Assembly (NCBI GenBank): GCA_902494625.1 | Contig: CABUUB010000047.1 | Span: 1 to 14,472 of the forward strand | Direction: 5' to 3' | DNA length: 14,472 nt | Origin: an uncultured Collinsella sp. | GTDB lineage: Bacteria; Actinomycetota; Coriobacteriia; Coriobacteriales; Coriobacteriaceae | Part shown: positions 1 to 7,388 of the stretch, piece after piece | How the letters are laid out: the number at the start of each line of letters is the position of its first letter | How positions within the stretch are numbered: the first letter of the stretch is position 1 | Translations under genes and position numbers: made by a program | The notes under the pieces: generated by a model | Database searches by the model: none | What the model was told of the DNA's origin: nothing | Seen by the model: the letters and a program-made list of their open reading frames with translations, nothing else

Positions 1-19
1 CGCCCGCTTTTTCATCGCG

Positions 20-3000
20 CTAGCGCTTCTTTGGGATCGACCTAAGGCGAGCGAACCATAGGGCTGCGGCACCCGAGGTCAGGAGCGCGGTGATGCAAGC
101 GGCGATGGGAACTGATCCTGTTGCCGGTAGGTCCTGCGGTAGGGTACAGCGTTGAATGACGCTGTCCTCGTCATGTGACTCAAGTTTATCGCCGCCACCG
201 TTGCGGCAAAGATCGACGCGCGCGCTGTTGGTGAGTGCGGTTTGGGGCGTATAAGCCGACGTTGCCTGCATGTGCACGACTGCGCCCCGAGCGTCTGTGC
301 CAAGGATTGCTTTGGCATCGTCAAGGTCGTCGTGCGCATCTTTGAGATCATCGCGGGTCCAAGAATCCGCATCGCTTCGAGTCGTAAAGTCGGCGGCTAC
401 CGCACCGTATTCAATTCGAATGCCCGTTACGACGGTATTGGACGCAAGGTCGAGTTCTTTCGCCTCGAGTGTGGTGGATTCCGTGGTCGAGACATCCGCC
501 TTCCACAGGTGCCAGCCGTCGTAATCGACGAGGCGGCAATCCTCACCCAGGCTCTCTTTTACTTCGTCGGACTCAAGCCAAGGATTTTCGTGCCCATCGT
601 CAAGTGTCGCGTTTGCCGGCTCATCGACGTCTGTCGAGTCCAACGGCGTCGTGCGATACCATACGTTGCACAGACCGTTGAGGTCGCCGATGGCAACGGG
701 GGTTTCGATTGAGACGAATCTCGCTGTATCGTCCTCGGCACACTCAAGATCATCGGTAATTGTGAACTCATCAACCCAGGTAGCTGAATCGTTTCGAGCG
801 TCGATGGTATAGGAGAAAAGTCCATCCGTATTGGTTTGCGTCGCGGCGCGATTTTTACCATCGCCGTTGGCCAACAGGCCCTTCCCGATAGGTTGGACAA
901 GCTCCTGACGCTTGTCGACCTGTCCTTTGATCTCGATGGGCGTATCCTTCATCGCGACGGATTGGACTTCTCCCGTATCCTTTATTTCAAACGTTATCTC
1001 CTCGGCAAGGTCATAGGTCCGCGGAGACATCATTTCGCGCAACGAGTAGGTGCCGGGTGCAAGATGTTCGACGCGGTGTGGCTTGTCGGATGAGGTCCAG
1101 GAGTCTATTTCGGTTTTATCGGGACCATATAAGGTGAGCCGTGCGCCTTCTACTTCCTGCTCACCGCTTGCATCGACCTTGGAGATATCAACCTTGGTGT
1201 AATCGTCGGATACGTTAAGCCGTGCTTCTACAACGGGTGTTTTCTGGTCGGCATAAGTAAGGTCGACAATATGGGTTGTCCGATCGAGCAAGAAGCCTGC
1301 CGGCGCTTGAGTCTCGACAACCTCGTAGCGTGCGGTGCCAGATCCCAGTGGGAGGTTGTCCGCGCGTGCTTCTCCAGTTTCATCCGTCGTGACGGTAGCG
1401 ACAGTCTCACCGTCGAGTGCGGCAATGCTACCGTCGGGGCGCACGATATCACCCGAGGCACGGATCTCAAAGATGGCGCCCGCGAGGCTGCTGCCGTCTA
1501 CGGCATCGGTTTTAACGATCCCGATATTTCCGGTCGCGGCGTGGTCATAATACGAGGCGATTGCAACGGGCGTTAGGTTCATGTCGGCGGGTATGTTTAC
1601 CTCGATTTCTTCGCCGACAAGATAGGGCTCTTTGGCCGAGGTTTCGCGTACATAATAGGTGCCCGGCACGAGCGATTCGGGCAGTGTGACGGTCCCGGTC
1701 GCGTCAGTCGTAAAGGTGTCCATTACGTTATGTGCTGGATACCAGCAAGTTTGTGAGACAGGTTCGTGATTGCTGTCGAGGAGTTGGAAGGTGAATCCGG
1801 CTAGGGGAACAGAAGCGCCTGTTTGGGCATCGCGTTTTACAATCTGGAGATGCGTCGACAGAGCGTGGTTGTCCACGATATATTGAAGCTCGGCGCCGTC
1901 GGAAATCTGATTGGCCCCGACGGTCCATTCCCCTGCACGTTTAAAACCCTCGGGGACGGTTTCCGGAACCTCGCGAACCGTGTAGCCGGCACGGTCGTAT
2001 GGGACGGCTCCGTGGACACCGGCGGGTCGCTTGCCTGTGCCGAACCATGCTTCGGGCTGATCTTTGGTGGAGGCAAAGCCATAGATGTTTGTGGTCAGTG
2101 TGCCAACAACCTGCTGAGAGCTGTTGCTGACAACCTCAAAGACAACACCACCCGCCGGCTGCTCCAGGCCGGATTGGTCGCTATTGCCGTAATCCTTGAA
2201 TTTGGAAATCTCAAGGTTAAACGCAATGGGGATATCGGAAACGCGAGATTCGATCTCGACCACGCCTGAATCGCCGAGCTGGTCGGCTCCAACGGTATAG
2301 GTCCAGCTGTCGTTGGATGGCAGGTAGCCCTCGGGGGCTTTTGATTCGTAGATGGTAAAGGTTCCTAAGGGGACATCGGCGAGGGTGGCCCGACCGCTTT
2401 CGTCGGTCGTGAGGATTTGTGCCCATCCAGGGGTTGATTGCGACACACACGTGAACTCTGCTCCTGCGAGCGAAGCTCCCACCTGGTGGCCGGCATTCGT
2501 CGCGGCATCGAGTTTTACGATACGCAGGTTGATGGTGCCGGGCTGTTCATCAATGGCGACCCGCCCGCCGTCATTCCCCGTGGTAAAGGCAATACGATCG
2601 TGGCGGGGGACATAGCCGGCCGGCGCCTTCGTTTCAACTAGGTAGTATGCCGTGTTGGGCAGAAGTGTTGCTTGCGCTCGACCGTTGCTGTCCATCTTGA
2701 TGGTGCCGACACGCGCGCCGCTGGCGCTCTCAAAAATATCGAATGTTGCCCCGGTAAACTGATAGGTATTGTTTCCGCTGGTAATAACGGTGTTAGCAGA
2801 CTGCTTTTGGAAGGAAACAGACACCGCCGGCAGTACATAGAGCATGTCTTGACGTTTGCTGCCGCCCGATACGGCCCCTAGATAGCGTCGCGCGCGGTGC
2901 GGAGCGGCTTTGATGCTTCCTGATTTTGCGCTGTCGTGGAGCCACCGCGCAGCCGCCACGACTTCATTGTCGGAGGTAAAGTGTCCGCTCTTGGTTTTAC

Positions 3001-3451
3001 CCTGAGCGGTCGTGTAGGAGTAGGTGCCGTCGACATGGGTAGTGCCGTTAAGCATCCATACGGCAAGCTGGGTGGCGGCGCGGGCGCGATCGGGTGAAAG
3101 ATGGTAACCGCCAAACGACGTGGCGGTAGGATATCCGTGACAAACGATTGCCGCGAACTCGTCGTCGAGCCACACCCAGCCTTGATCAAAGTTGAGCCAT
3201 GGGCCGCCCGGTTTGGTGGGGCCGGGGCGCTCCTGGTTCATGCAGTAGGCAATCGAGGTGTCTTGAGCTTCATACTTGCCGATGAAGAAGGGTCCACAAT
3301 CATCGCTAATAGTGCGGAAGCCGAGCTGGTCGTAGCCGTCGACGGCAAATGCGGCTCCCGGTGCCAGGCAGCCGAAAAGCAGGAAGAGGAGCAGGAGCAG
3401 CGGACCTGTTGCGATTGCGCTGTGGACAGAGTGCGTGGGTGCGTTGGACAT
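20..3451 (-). CDS. Sortase-anchored surface adhesin with thioester domain and SpaA-like repeats
   Basis: The 1143-residue protein is a probable cell-wall-anchored adhesin. A signal peptide with a long Leu run ends near residue 36 (AFA). The N-terminal domain (about 40-200) has the hallmarks of a TQXA thioester domain: Cys70 in YCMN and Gln128 in TQLAVW, the pair that forms an internal thioester able to bind host amines covalently in this family. Six SpaA/Cna-B-like domains follow, each starting with a Lys-containing strand (SFQKQ, RIVKLD, EISKFKD, QIVKRD, GIVKTD, DISKVD) and most carrying a Glu motif such as ETKAPAGY or ETQAPAGF. These residues usually make intramolecular isopeptide bonds. 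Residues ~842-1100 form a larger, Cys-containing domain that I do not recognise. The C-terminus has LPATG at 1108-1112, a hydrophobic helix and a basic tail. AAGGAG lies 5 bases upstream of the chosen ATG. No sortase gene is in the window. Confidence 0.93.
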   Translation of the reverse strand: MSNAPTHSVHSAIATGPLLLLLFLLFGCLAPGAAFAVDGYDQLGFRTISDDCGPFFIGKYEAQDTSIAYCMNQERPGPTKPGGPWLNFDQGWVWLDDEFAAIVCHGYPTATSFGGYHLSPDRARAATQLAVWMLNGTTHVDGTYSYTTAQGKTKSGHFTSDNEVVAAARWLHDSAKSGSIKAAPHRARRYLGAVSGGSKRQDMLYVLPAVSVSFQKQSANTVITSGNNTYQFTGATFDIFESASGARVGTIKMDSNGRAQATLLPNTAYYLVETKAPAGYVPRHDRIAFTTGNDGGRVAIDEQPGTINLRIVKLDAATNAGHQVGASLAGAEFTCVSQSTPGWAQILTTDESGRATLADVPLGTFTIYESKAPEGYLPSNDSWTYTVGADQLGDSGVVEIESRVSDIPIAFNLEISKFKDYGNSDQSGLEQPAGGVVFEVVSNSSQQVVGTLTTNIYGFASTKDQPEAWFGTGKRPAGVHGAVPYDRAGYTVREVPETVPEGFKRAGEWTVGANQISDGAELQYIVDNHALSTHLQIVKRDAQTGASVPLAGFTFQLLDSNHEPVSQTCWYPAHNVMDTFTTDATGTVTLPESLVPGTYYVRETSAKEPYLVGEEIEVNIPADMNLTPVAIASYYDHAATGNIGIVKTDAVDGSSLAGAIFEIRASGDIVRPDGSIAALDGETVATVTTDETGEARADNLPLGSGTARYEVVETQAPAGFLLDRTTHIVDLTYADQKTPVVEARLNVSDDYTKVDISKVDASGEQEVEGARLTLYGPDKTEIDSWTSSDKPHRVEHLAPGTYSLREMMSPRTYDLAEEITFEIKDTGEVQSVAMKDTPIEIKGQVDKRQELVQPIGKGLLANGDGKNRAATQTNTDGLFSYTIDARNDSATWVDEFTITDDLECAEDDTARFVSIETPVAIGDLNGLCNVWYRTTPLDSTDVDEPANATLDDGHENPWLESDEVKESLGEDCRLVDYDGWHLWKADVSTTESTTLEAKELDLASNTVVTGIRIEYGAVAADFTTRSDADSWTRDDLKDAHDDLDDAKAILGTDARGAVVHMQATSAYTPQTALTNSARVDLCRNGGGDKLESHDEDSVIQRCTLPQDLPATGSVPIAACITALLTSGAAALWFARLRSIPKKR

Positions 3452-3456
3452 GGCTG

Positions 3457-3496
3457 CTCCTTATCCCTCGTGCGTCGCACGGGGAGGCTGCGACGC
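3457..3496 (-). promoter_or_regulatory. RBS and leader hairpin of the adhesin gene
   Basis: On the minus strand AAGGAG (3457-3462) lies 5 bases before the adhesin ATG. Just upstream in the leader is a perfect 8-bp inverted repeat, GCGTCGCA (3472-3479) with TGCGACGC (3489-3496), with a 9-base loop. It ends about 10 bases before the RBS and has no following T-run, so it is not a terminator. It could affect mRNA stability or ribosome access. That role is inference. Confidence 0.5.
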
Positions 3497-3705
3497 GTAG
3501 GATGAGGCTACCCCCGAGGTTCATGCGGGTAAGTACCGGAGCCTGACCAAAAGCTTGCCCAATTCCTGACAAATTGAGCTCAAATACAACAATCAAGCAA
3601 AAGTGCAGGTAGAAGATAGGGAGAACAGGAAGTCAAAGGTCCTCGTCTCCACAATTGACGCGATTTTCAAACGAATCTCCACAGCTAAAACAAGCATCGC
3701 CACCC

Positions 3706-3735
3706 TTGTATCGAACAAGACAACCGCGTTATACT
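3706..3735 (+). promoter_or_regulatory. Promoter of tRNA-Gly
   Basis: A -35-like TTGTAT (3706-3711) and a -10-like TATACT (3730-3735) are 18 bases apart. The -10 ends 13 bases before the first base of the mature tRNA, which fits a short 5' leader removed by RNase P. The rest of the divergent spacer 3497-3705 shows no gene and no clear adhesin promoter. Confidence 0.6.
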
Positions 3736-3748
3736 ATCCCCCACATAT

Positions 3749-3823
3749 GCGGGCATCGCCAAGTGGTAAGGCATCAGCTTCCCAAGCTGACACTCGCGGG
3801 TTCGAGTCCCGTTGCCCGCTCCA
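3749..3823 (+). tRNA. tRNA-Gly (anticodon CCC)
   Basis: A complete cloverleaf can be folded. The acceptor stem is GCGGGCA with TGCCCGC (3813-3819), followed by discriminator T and an encoded CCA (3821-3823). The anticodon stem TCAGC/GCTGA encloses the loop TTCCCAA, giving anticodon CCC, which reads GGG. The T-arm is CGGGTTCGAGTCCCG. The last 18 bases are repeated twice more downstream, at 3998-4015 and 4128-4145. Confidence 0.95.
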
Positions 3824-3835
3824 GTTAAGAGCACA

Positions 3836-3867
3836 AGCACGGCACCATCACGGTGTCGTGCTTTTTT
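3836..3867 (+). terminator. Rho-independent terminator after tRNA-Gly
   Basis: AGCACGGCACC (3836-3846) pairs with GGTGTCGTGCT (3852-3862) as an 11-bp stem with one G-T wobble and a 5-base loop. A run of six T follows. It ends the tRNA-Gly transcript. Confidence 0.88.
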
Positions 3868-3959
3868 CAATAAAGTGCCGGGACTCGAACCCGACAGGGT
3901 GCGAGCGTTAAGCAAACGCGAAGCGTTTGTAGCGAGCAGGCGAAGGCGCCGACAGGCGC

Positions 3960-4002
3960 CTGAAGCCGGTGCGGATTTGCGAAGCAAATACGCGGACGTC
4001 CC
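3960..4002 (+). repeat. 43-bp direct repeat, copy 1
   Basis: Bases 3960-4002 recur at 4221-4263 with one difference (C to T at 3997/4258). The repeat holds AGCCGGT, the hairpin GCGG-ATTTGC-GAA-GCAAAT-ACGCGG and the start of the tRNA-tail repeat. The near identity contrasts with the diverged sequence around the second copy, which suggests recent gene conversion or selection on this part. Confidence 0.9.
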
Positions 4003-4220
4003 GTTGCCCGCTCCACCGAGCGCGGAAGACCTCGGGACGGCCAATTCAACAAAGTCTTCCCCATCGTCTCCGTGAATCCGAGGAGATCGCCGCAGCCGGT
4101 CCGCGTCCGCGACGCGGACGCGCGGACGTCCCGTTGCCCGCTCCATGGAGCAAGGAAGATTTCGGGAATGGTAGATTCAGCCTGCTTTGCCCCCGCACTT
4201 CCCCGGGTCTCGGTATGCCA

Positions 4221-4263
4221 CTGAAGCCGGTGCGGATTTGCGAAGCAAATACGCGGATGTCCC
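4221..4263 (+). repeat. 43-bp direct repeat, copy 2
   Basis: Second copy of the repeat at 3960-4002, differing by one base. Here the tRNA tail that should follow has decayed: GTCCCC ATGGTCGCTC stands in place of GTCCCG TTGCCCGCTC. The hairpin therefore seems better preserved than the tail. Confidence 0.9.
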
Positions 4264-4328
4264 CATGGTCGCTCTTGCGGCAAAATGTTAGGTTAATGCC
4301 TGCTGCCCATACTTGCACCTGCGCACGG

Positions 4329-4334
4329 TACAAT
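4329..4334 (+). promoter_or_regulatory. Possible -10 element of the purB promoter
   Basis: TACAAT lies 45 bases before the purB start, downstream of the repeat array. The same hexamer serves as the likely -10 of tRNA-Lys. No convincing -35 box is found at 16-18 bases upstream; a TTGCAC at 4313-4318 is too close. The call is weak. Confidence 0.3.
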
Positions 4335-4378
4335 GGTTGGGTTACGACCAACGTGCCAATAACCAAAAAGGAGCCGCT

Positions 4379-5725
4379 ATGATCGATCGCTATACCCGCC
4401 CGGAGATGGGACACATCTTCTCCCTCGAGAACAAGTACGCCATTTGGCAGGAGATCGAGGTCTTGGCCTGCGAGGCCCAGGCGGAGCTCGGCAAGATCGG
4501 TATTTCCAAAGACGAGGCCCAGTGGATCCGCGACCATGCCAACTTTGAGAAGGCGAAGGTCGATGAGATCGAGGAAGTCACGCGCCACGACGTCATTGCC
4601 TTCCTGACCAACATGAAGGAATACATCGATGCCGATGTTCCCGAGGGCGACCCCAAGCCCAGCCGCTGGGTTCACTATGGCATGACCAGCTCCGATCTGG
4701 GCGACACAGCCCTGTGCTACCAGCTCACCCAGGCCTGCGACCTGATCATCGAGGATGTCAAGAAGCTCGGCGAGATTTGCAAGCGTCGCGCCTTTGAGGA
4801 GCGCAACACGCTCTGTGCCGGTCGCACTCATGGCATCCATGCCGAGCCGATGACCTTCGGCATGAAGTTTGGCTCTTGGGCCTGGGAGCTCAAGCGCGAT
4901 CTGGACCGTCTTGAGGATGCCCGCAAGAACGTTGCCTTTGGTGCCATCTCGGGCGCTGTCGGCACGTACAGCTCCATCGAGCCGTTTGTCGAGGAATATG
5001 TCTGCGAGCACCTGGGCCTGGTTCACGACCCGCTGTCCACGCAGGTTATCAGCCGCGACCATCACGCCTATCTCGCCGGCGTTCTCGCCACCACCGCGGC
5101 CACCTGCGAGCGCATCGCTACCGAGGTCCGCAATCTGCAGAAGACCGATACGCTCGAGGCCGAGGAGCCGTTCCGTAAGGGCCAAAAGGGCAGCTCCGCC
5201 ATGCCGCACAAGCGCAACCCCATCACCATGGAGAAGGTCTGCGGCCTGTCGCGCGTCGTGAAGGCCAACGCGCAGGTTGCCTTCGACAACGTCGCCCTGT
5301 GGCACGAGCGTGACATTTCGCACTCCTCTGCCGAGCGCGTCGCCCAGGCCGATAGCTTCATCGCGCTCGACCACATGTTCCAGTGCCTCATTCGCGTTAT
5401 CGACGGCCTGCAGCTGTACCCTGCCCGCATGATGGCCAACCTCAATAAGACCCGCGGCCTCATCTTCTCCTCCAAGGTGCTGCTCGCCCTCGTCGACACG
5501 GGCATCACCCGCGAGGACGCGTACGCCATTGTGCAGGAGAACGCCATGGCAACCTGGCACGAGGTACAGGATTGTGTCTCCGGCCCTACCTTTAAGGAGC
5601 GTCTCGAGGCTGACCCGCGCTGCACCGTCAGCCAGGAAAAGCTCGACGAGATCTTTGATCCGTGGGACTTCCTCACCCGTATCGACACGGTCTTTGATCG
5701 TCTGGAGCAGCTGAGCTTCGAGTAG
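4379..5725 (+). CDS. purB: Adenylosuccinate lyase
   Basis: This cytosolic enzyme releases fumarate at two steps of purine synthesis: SAICAR to AICAR, and adenylosuccinate to AMP. The 448-residue length fits the family. Fumarase/aspartase superfamily landmarks are visible: TRHDV (His70), HYGMTSSDLGDT (99-110), GRTHGIHAEP (148-157, with the likely catalytic His151) and the signature loop GSSAMPHKRNP (271-281) with the catalytic Ser. The frame is open back to 4313, but ATG 4379 is chosen because AAGGAG (4368-4373) sits 5 bases before it and the protein then begins as expected (MIDRYTRPEM). A strong stem-loop follows the gene, so it is probably transcribed alone. PurC, which makes its SAICAR substrate, is encoded about 4 kb downstream. 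Confidence 0.97.
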   Translation: MIDRYTRPEMGHIFSLENKYAIWQEIEVLACEAQAELGKIGISKDEAQWIRDHANFEKAKVDEIEEVTRHDVIAFLTNMKEYIDADVPEGDPKPSRWVHYGMTSSDLGDTALCYQLTQACDLIIEDVKKLGEICKRRAFEERNTLCAGRTHGIHAEPMTFGMKFGSWAWELKRDLDRLEDARKNVAFGAISGAVGTYSSIEPFVEEYVCEHLGLVHDPLSTQVISRDHHAYLAGVLATTAATCERIATEVRNLQKTDTLEAEEPFRKGQKGSSAMPHKRNPITMEKVCGLSRVVKANAQVAFDNVALWHERDISHSSAERVAQADSFIALDHMFQCLIRVIDGLQLYPARMMANLNKTRGLIFSSKVLLALVDTGITREDAYAIVQENAMATWHEVQDCVSGPTFKERLEADPRCTVSQEKLDEIFDPWDFLTRIDTVFDRLEQLSFE

Positions 5726-5751
5726 GTTCGGGCATAACGTTAGCTTTTTAG

Positions 5752-5789
5752 GGCGCTTTGCTGGTAATGTGTGTTGCCGGCAAAGCGCC
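5752..5789 (+). terminator. Stem-loop terminator after purB
   Basis: GGCGCTTTGCTGG (5752-5764) pairs with CCGGCAAAGCGCC (5777-5789) in a 13-bp stem with one wobble pair and a 12-base loop, 27 bases after the purB stop. The following TCGTTGCATTT is only weakly T-rich, so termination may be incomplete. Confidence 0.6.
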
Positions 5790-5854
5790 TCGTTGCATTT
5801 AGGGAAAGACGGGGATAATAGTCGTCTCGAATAACATTCTGAGAGGGGATCTCA

Positions 5855-6118
5855 ATGATTAGTTTTGACTACAAGCCTCAGGGCGTGTGTGCTCGCAATA
5901 TTCACCTTGACCTTTCCGATGACGGCAACAAGGTGATGGGCGTTGAGTTTACCGGTGGCTGCGACGGCAATCTCAAGGCAATCTCCAAGCTGGTCGAGGG
6001 CGTTCCTGCCGATCGCGTAATCGAGGTTCTCGCTGGTAATACTTGCGGTATGAAAAAGACCTCCTGCGCCGACCAGCTTACGCGCGCTATCGAGGCCGCT
6101 CGCGCCGAGATCGCCTAA
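5855..6118 (+). CDS. TSCPD-domain protein (TIGR03905-like)
   Basis: This 87-residue protein matches the small stand-alone TSCPD family: a YKPQGVCARNIH start, then FTGGCDGNLKAISKLVEG and NTCGMKKTSCADQL. Its four cysteines (12, 36, 64 and 71) sit at the conserved positions. A related domain occurs at the C-terminus of B12-dependent ribonucleotide reductases and is thought to bind metal or take part in thiol chemistry. The role of the stand-alone form is not established. An AGAGGGG element (5842-5848) precedes the ATG by 6 bases. A GATAAT at 5814-5819 could be a -10 box. The stop codon TAA shares its last base with the next gene's ATG (TAATG), so the two are probably translationally coupled. Confidence 0.88.
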   Translation: MISFDYKPQGVCARNIHLDLSDDGNKVMGVEFTGGCDGNLKAISKLVEGVPADRVIEVLAGNTCGMKKTSCADQLTRAIEAARAEIA

Positions 6119-7329
6119 TGGGTATCGCCGATCACATCAAGAACGGAATATCGCGTCGCGGCTTTGTGCTCGGTGGGGCTGCCGCGGGCGCTGCCACGGT
6201 GCTTGCCGGATGCTCGAAAAAAACGGGTACCAGCGATGATGCTGCCGGCGAGCCGCAGGTTATCAAGGACGATTCCAAAATCATCTCGATTACGGATGAG
6301 TACGAGGCAGTCGACATCGATCTTGAGCCGGCGGCGTCGTGGACGCTGCCTCTGGGTACGCTGCTGTACTACTGCGACGGCGATTACGCCGCGGCGATGA
6401 TGGCGCCCGCATCGGCACTGCACGCCAACACGCTCGGTGTGCTCAACCTGGGCGATGGCTCGCTTACCACATTAATCGAGGATCCTGTCGAGGGCACGGG
6501 ATATGCATTCTACGATGTCCGTGCCGGCGACGGCGTATTCGCGTGGGTTGAGATGAACTTTGCCAATTCATCGTGGAAGCTCTACGCTCAAAATCTGTCG
6601 GGCGCTTTGCTCTCTGGCGATGTGGTTGAGCTCGATCGAGGTGGCAAGGACTATGATCCGCCCCTGTTTACGGCGTTCGGGTCATCAGTCATCTGGTATA
6701 AAATGCCTTCGGCAGGCGGCAATAAAACGAGTAGTGATTCGTTTTGCTATCGTCGCTCGCTTGATGAATCCAAGGCCGAGGCAATTTGGAAATCGACGGG
6801 CCGCTTTGCATCGGCCCCGCGCGCGAGCGACGGCATTTTGACTATCTCGCCGCGTGTCCGCAACGACGAGGGCGTCTACTACGGCATAACGGCAATCGAT
6901 TTGACCGACGGCAACAACACCAAGCGTGCCCAGCTGGTCCTCCCCTCGTCAGTCTCGCCTTTCGAGGCCGTATATATGGGCGATACCTTCGTGTTTTCTA
7001 TCGAGGCGACCTATAGCGGTGTGGGCAGCCTGGGCAACATGGGCACGTATATCGGTAATGAGGGAGGGCCGTACCTCTTTCTGTCACGCGAGCCGCTCGC
7101 ATGTGCGGCTGGCAAGAAGAATAAATACCTTGTTAAGGTACAGGCGTCGCATTTCCTGATCGACACCTCTGCCAAGACCTATGGCTCACTGCTGTCGCCC
7201 GACCGCGCTTTGGAGTATGGCGATTATCCAGCTACGGCGGGAAAATCGGACTCATTCCTTACGTACGCCACGGTGCGCAACAGCCAGGGTATACCAGAGA
7301 CGGTCACTGCACGCCTATTCTCTCTTTAA
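6118..7329 (+). CDS. Tat-signal lipoprotein of unknown function
   Basis: The 403-residue protein begins with a twin-arginine signal, SRRGFVLGG (12-20), then an Ala-rich hydrophobic stretch and a lipobox VLAGC with Cys32. It is therefore likely exported folded by Tat and lipid-anchored on the outer face of the membrane. The mature part is rich in short beta-like segments (TLLYYCDGDYAAAM, VFAWVEMNFANSSWKLYAQN, LTYATVRNSQG) in a pattern reminiscent of a beta-propeller. I recognise no catalytic motif. The frame is open upstream to 6043, but ATG 6118 places the Tat signal correctly near the N-terminus and overlaps the previous stop by one base. There is no strong RBS, which fits coupling to the TSCPD gene. 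A propeller-type sensor or scaffold is speculative. Confidence 0.85.
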   Translation: MGIADHIKNGISRRGFVLGGAAAGAATVLAGCSKKTGTSDDAAGEPQVIKDDSKIISITDEYEAVDIDLEPAASWTLPLGTLLYYCDGDYAAAMMAPASALHANTLGVLNLGDGSLTTLIEDPVEGTGYAFYDVRAGDGVFAWVEMNFANSSWKLYAQNLSGALLSGDVVELDRGGKDYDPPLFTAFGSSVIWYKMPSAGGNKTSSDSFCYRRSLDESKAEAIWKSTGRFASAPRASDGILTISPRVRNDEGVYYGITAIDLTDGNNTKRAQLVLPSSVSPFEAVYMGDTFVFSIEATYSGVGSLGNMGTYIGNEGGPYLFLSREPLACAAGKKNKYLVKVQASHFLIDTSAKTYGSLLSPDRALEYGDYPATAGKSDSFLTYATVRNSQGIPETVTARLFSL

Positions 7330-7388
7330 GCTTAGAGGGGTTAAGAAGGCGCCAACAGGGGAATAAACGCGTTGTAATTGTGAGTACC

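Larger units (their letters stand above)
3868..4278 (+). repeat. Array of tRNA-Gly 3'-end repeats and GNA-loop hairpins
   Basis: This gene-free stretch is highly structured. It opens with CGGGACTCGAACCCG (3879-3893), the exact reverse complement of the tRNA-Gly T-arm. Hairpins follow at 3913-3929 (loop GAA), 3944-3961 (loop GACA) and 3971-3995 (loop GAA). The terminal tRNA sequence GTCCCGTTGCCCGCTCCA recurs exactly at 3998-4015 and 4128-4145, and in decayed form near 4259-4276. The two right-hand units, about 4016-4145 and 4146-4278, are diverged tandem copies near 130 bp: both contain GAGC..GGAAGA..TCGGGA and ATTCA at matching offsets, then AGCCGGT, a 25-base hairpin and a GTCCC tail. I find no coding signal. 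The origin is unknown; repeated site-specific insertion or duplication at the tRNA end is inferred. Confidence 0.8.

Noticed and set aside
3603..3911. Plus-strand open frame of 102 codons across tRNA-Gly
   Set aside because: It spans the tRNA and its terminator. The apparent peptide comes from translating a tRNA gene.
4087..4145. Second, degenerate tRNA-Gly gene
   Set aside because: Only the last 18 bases match. There is no D-arm, anticodon arm or 5' acceptor strand to complete a cloverleaf.
3868..4278. CRISPR array
   Set aside because: The repeats are few, unequally spaced, match the end of the adjacent tRNA and contain hairpins. There are no regular spacers and no cas genes.
4046..5560. 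504-codon open frame on the minus strand opposite purB
   Set aside because: It lies antisense to a clearly recognisable purB, has no family motifs, and runs into the non-coding repeat array. It is a product of high-GC codon bias.
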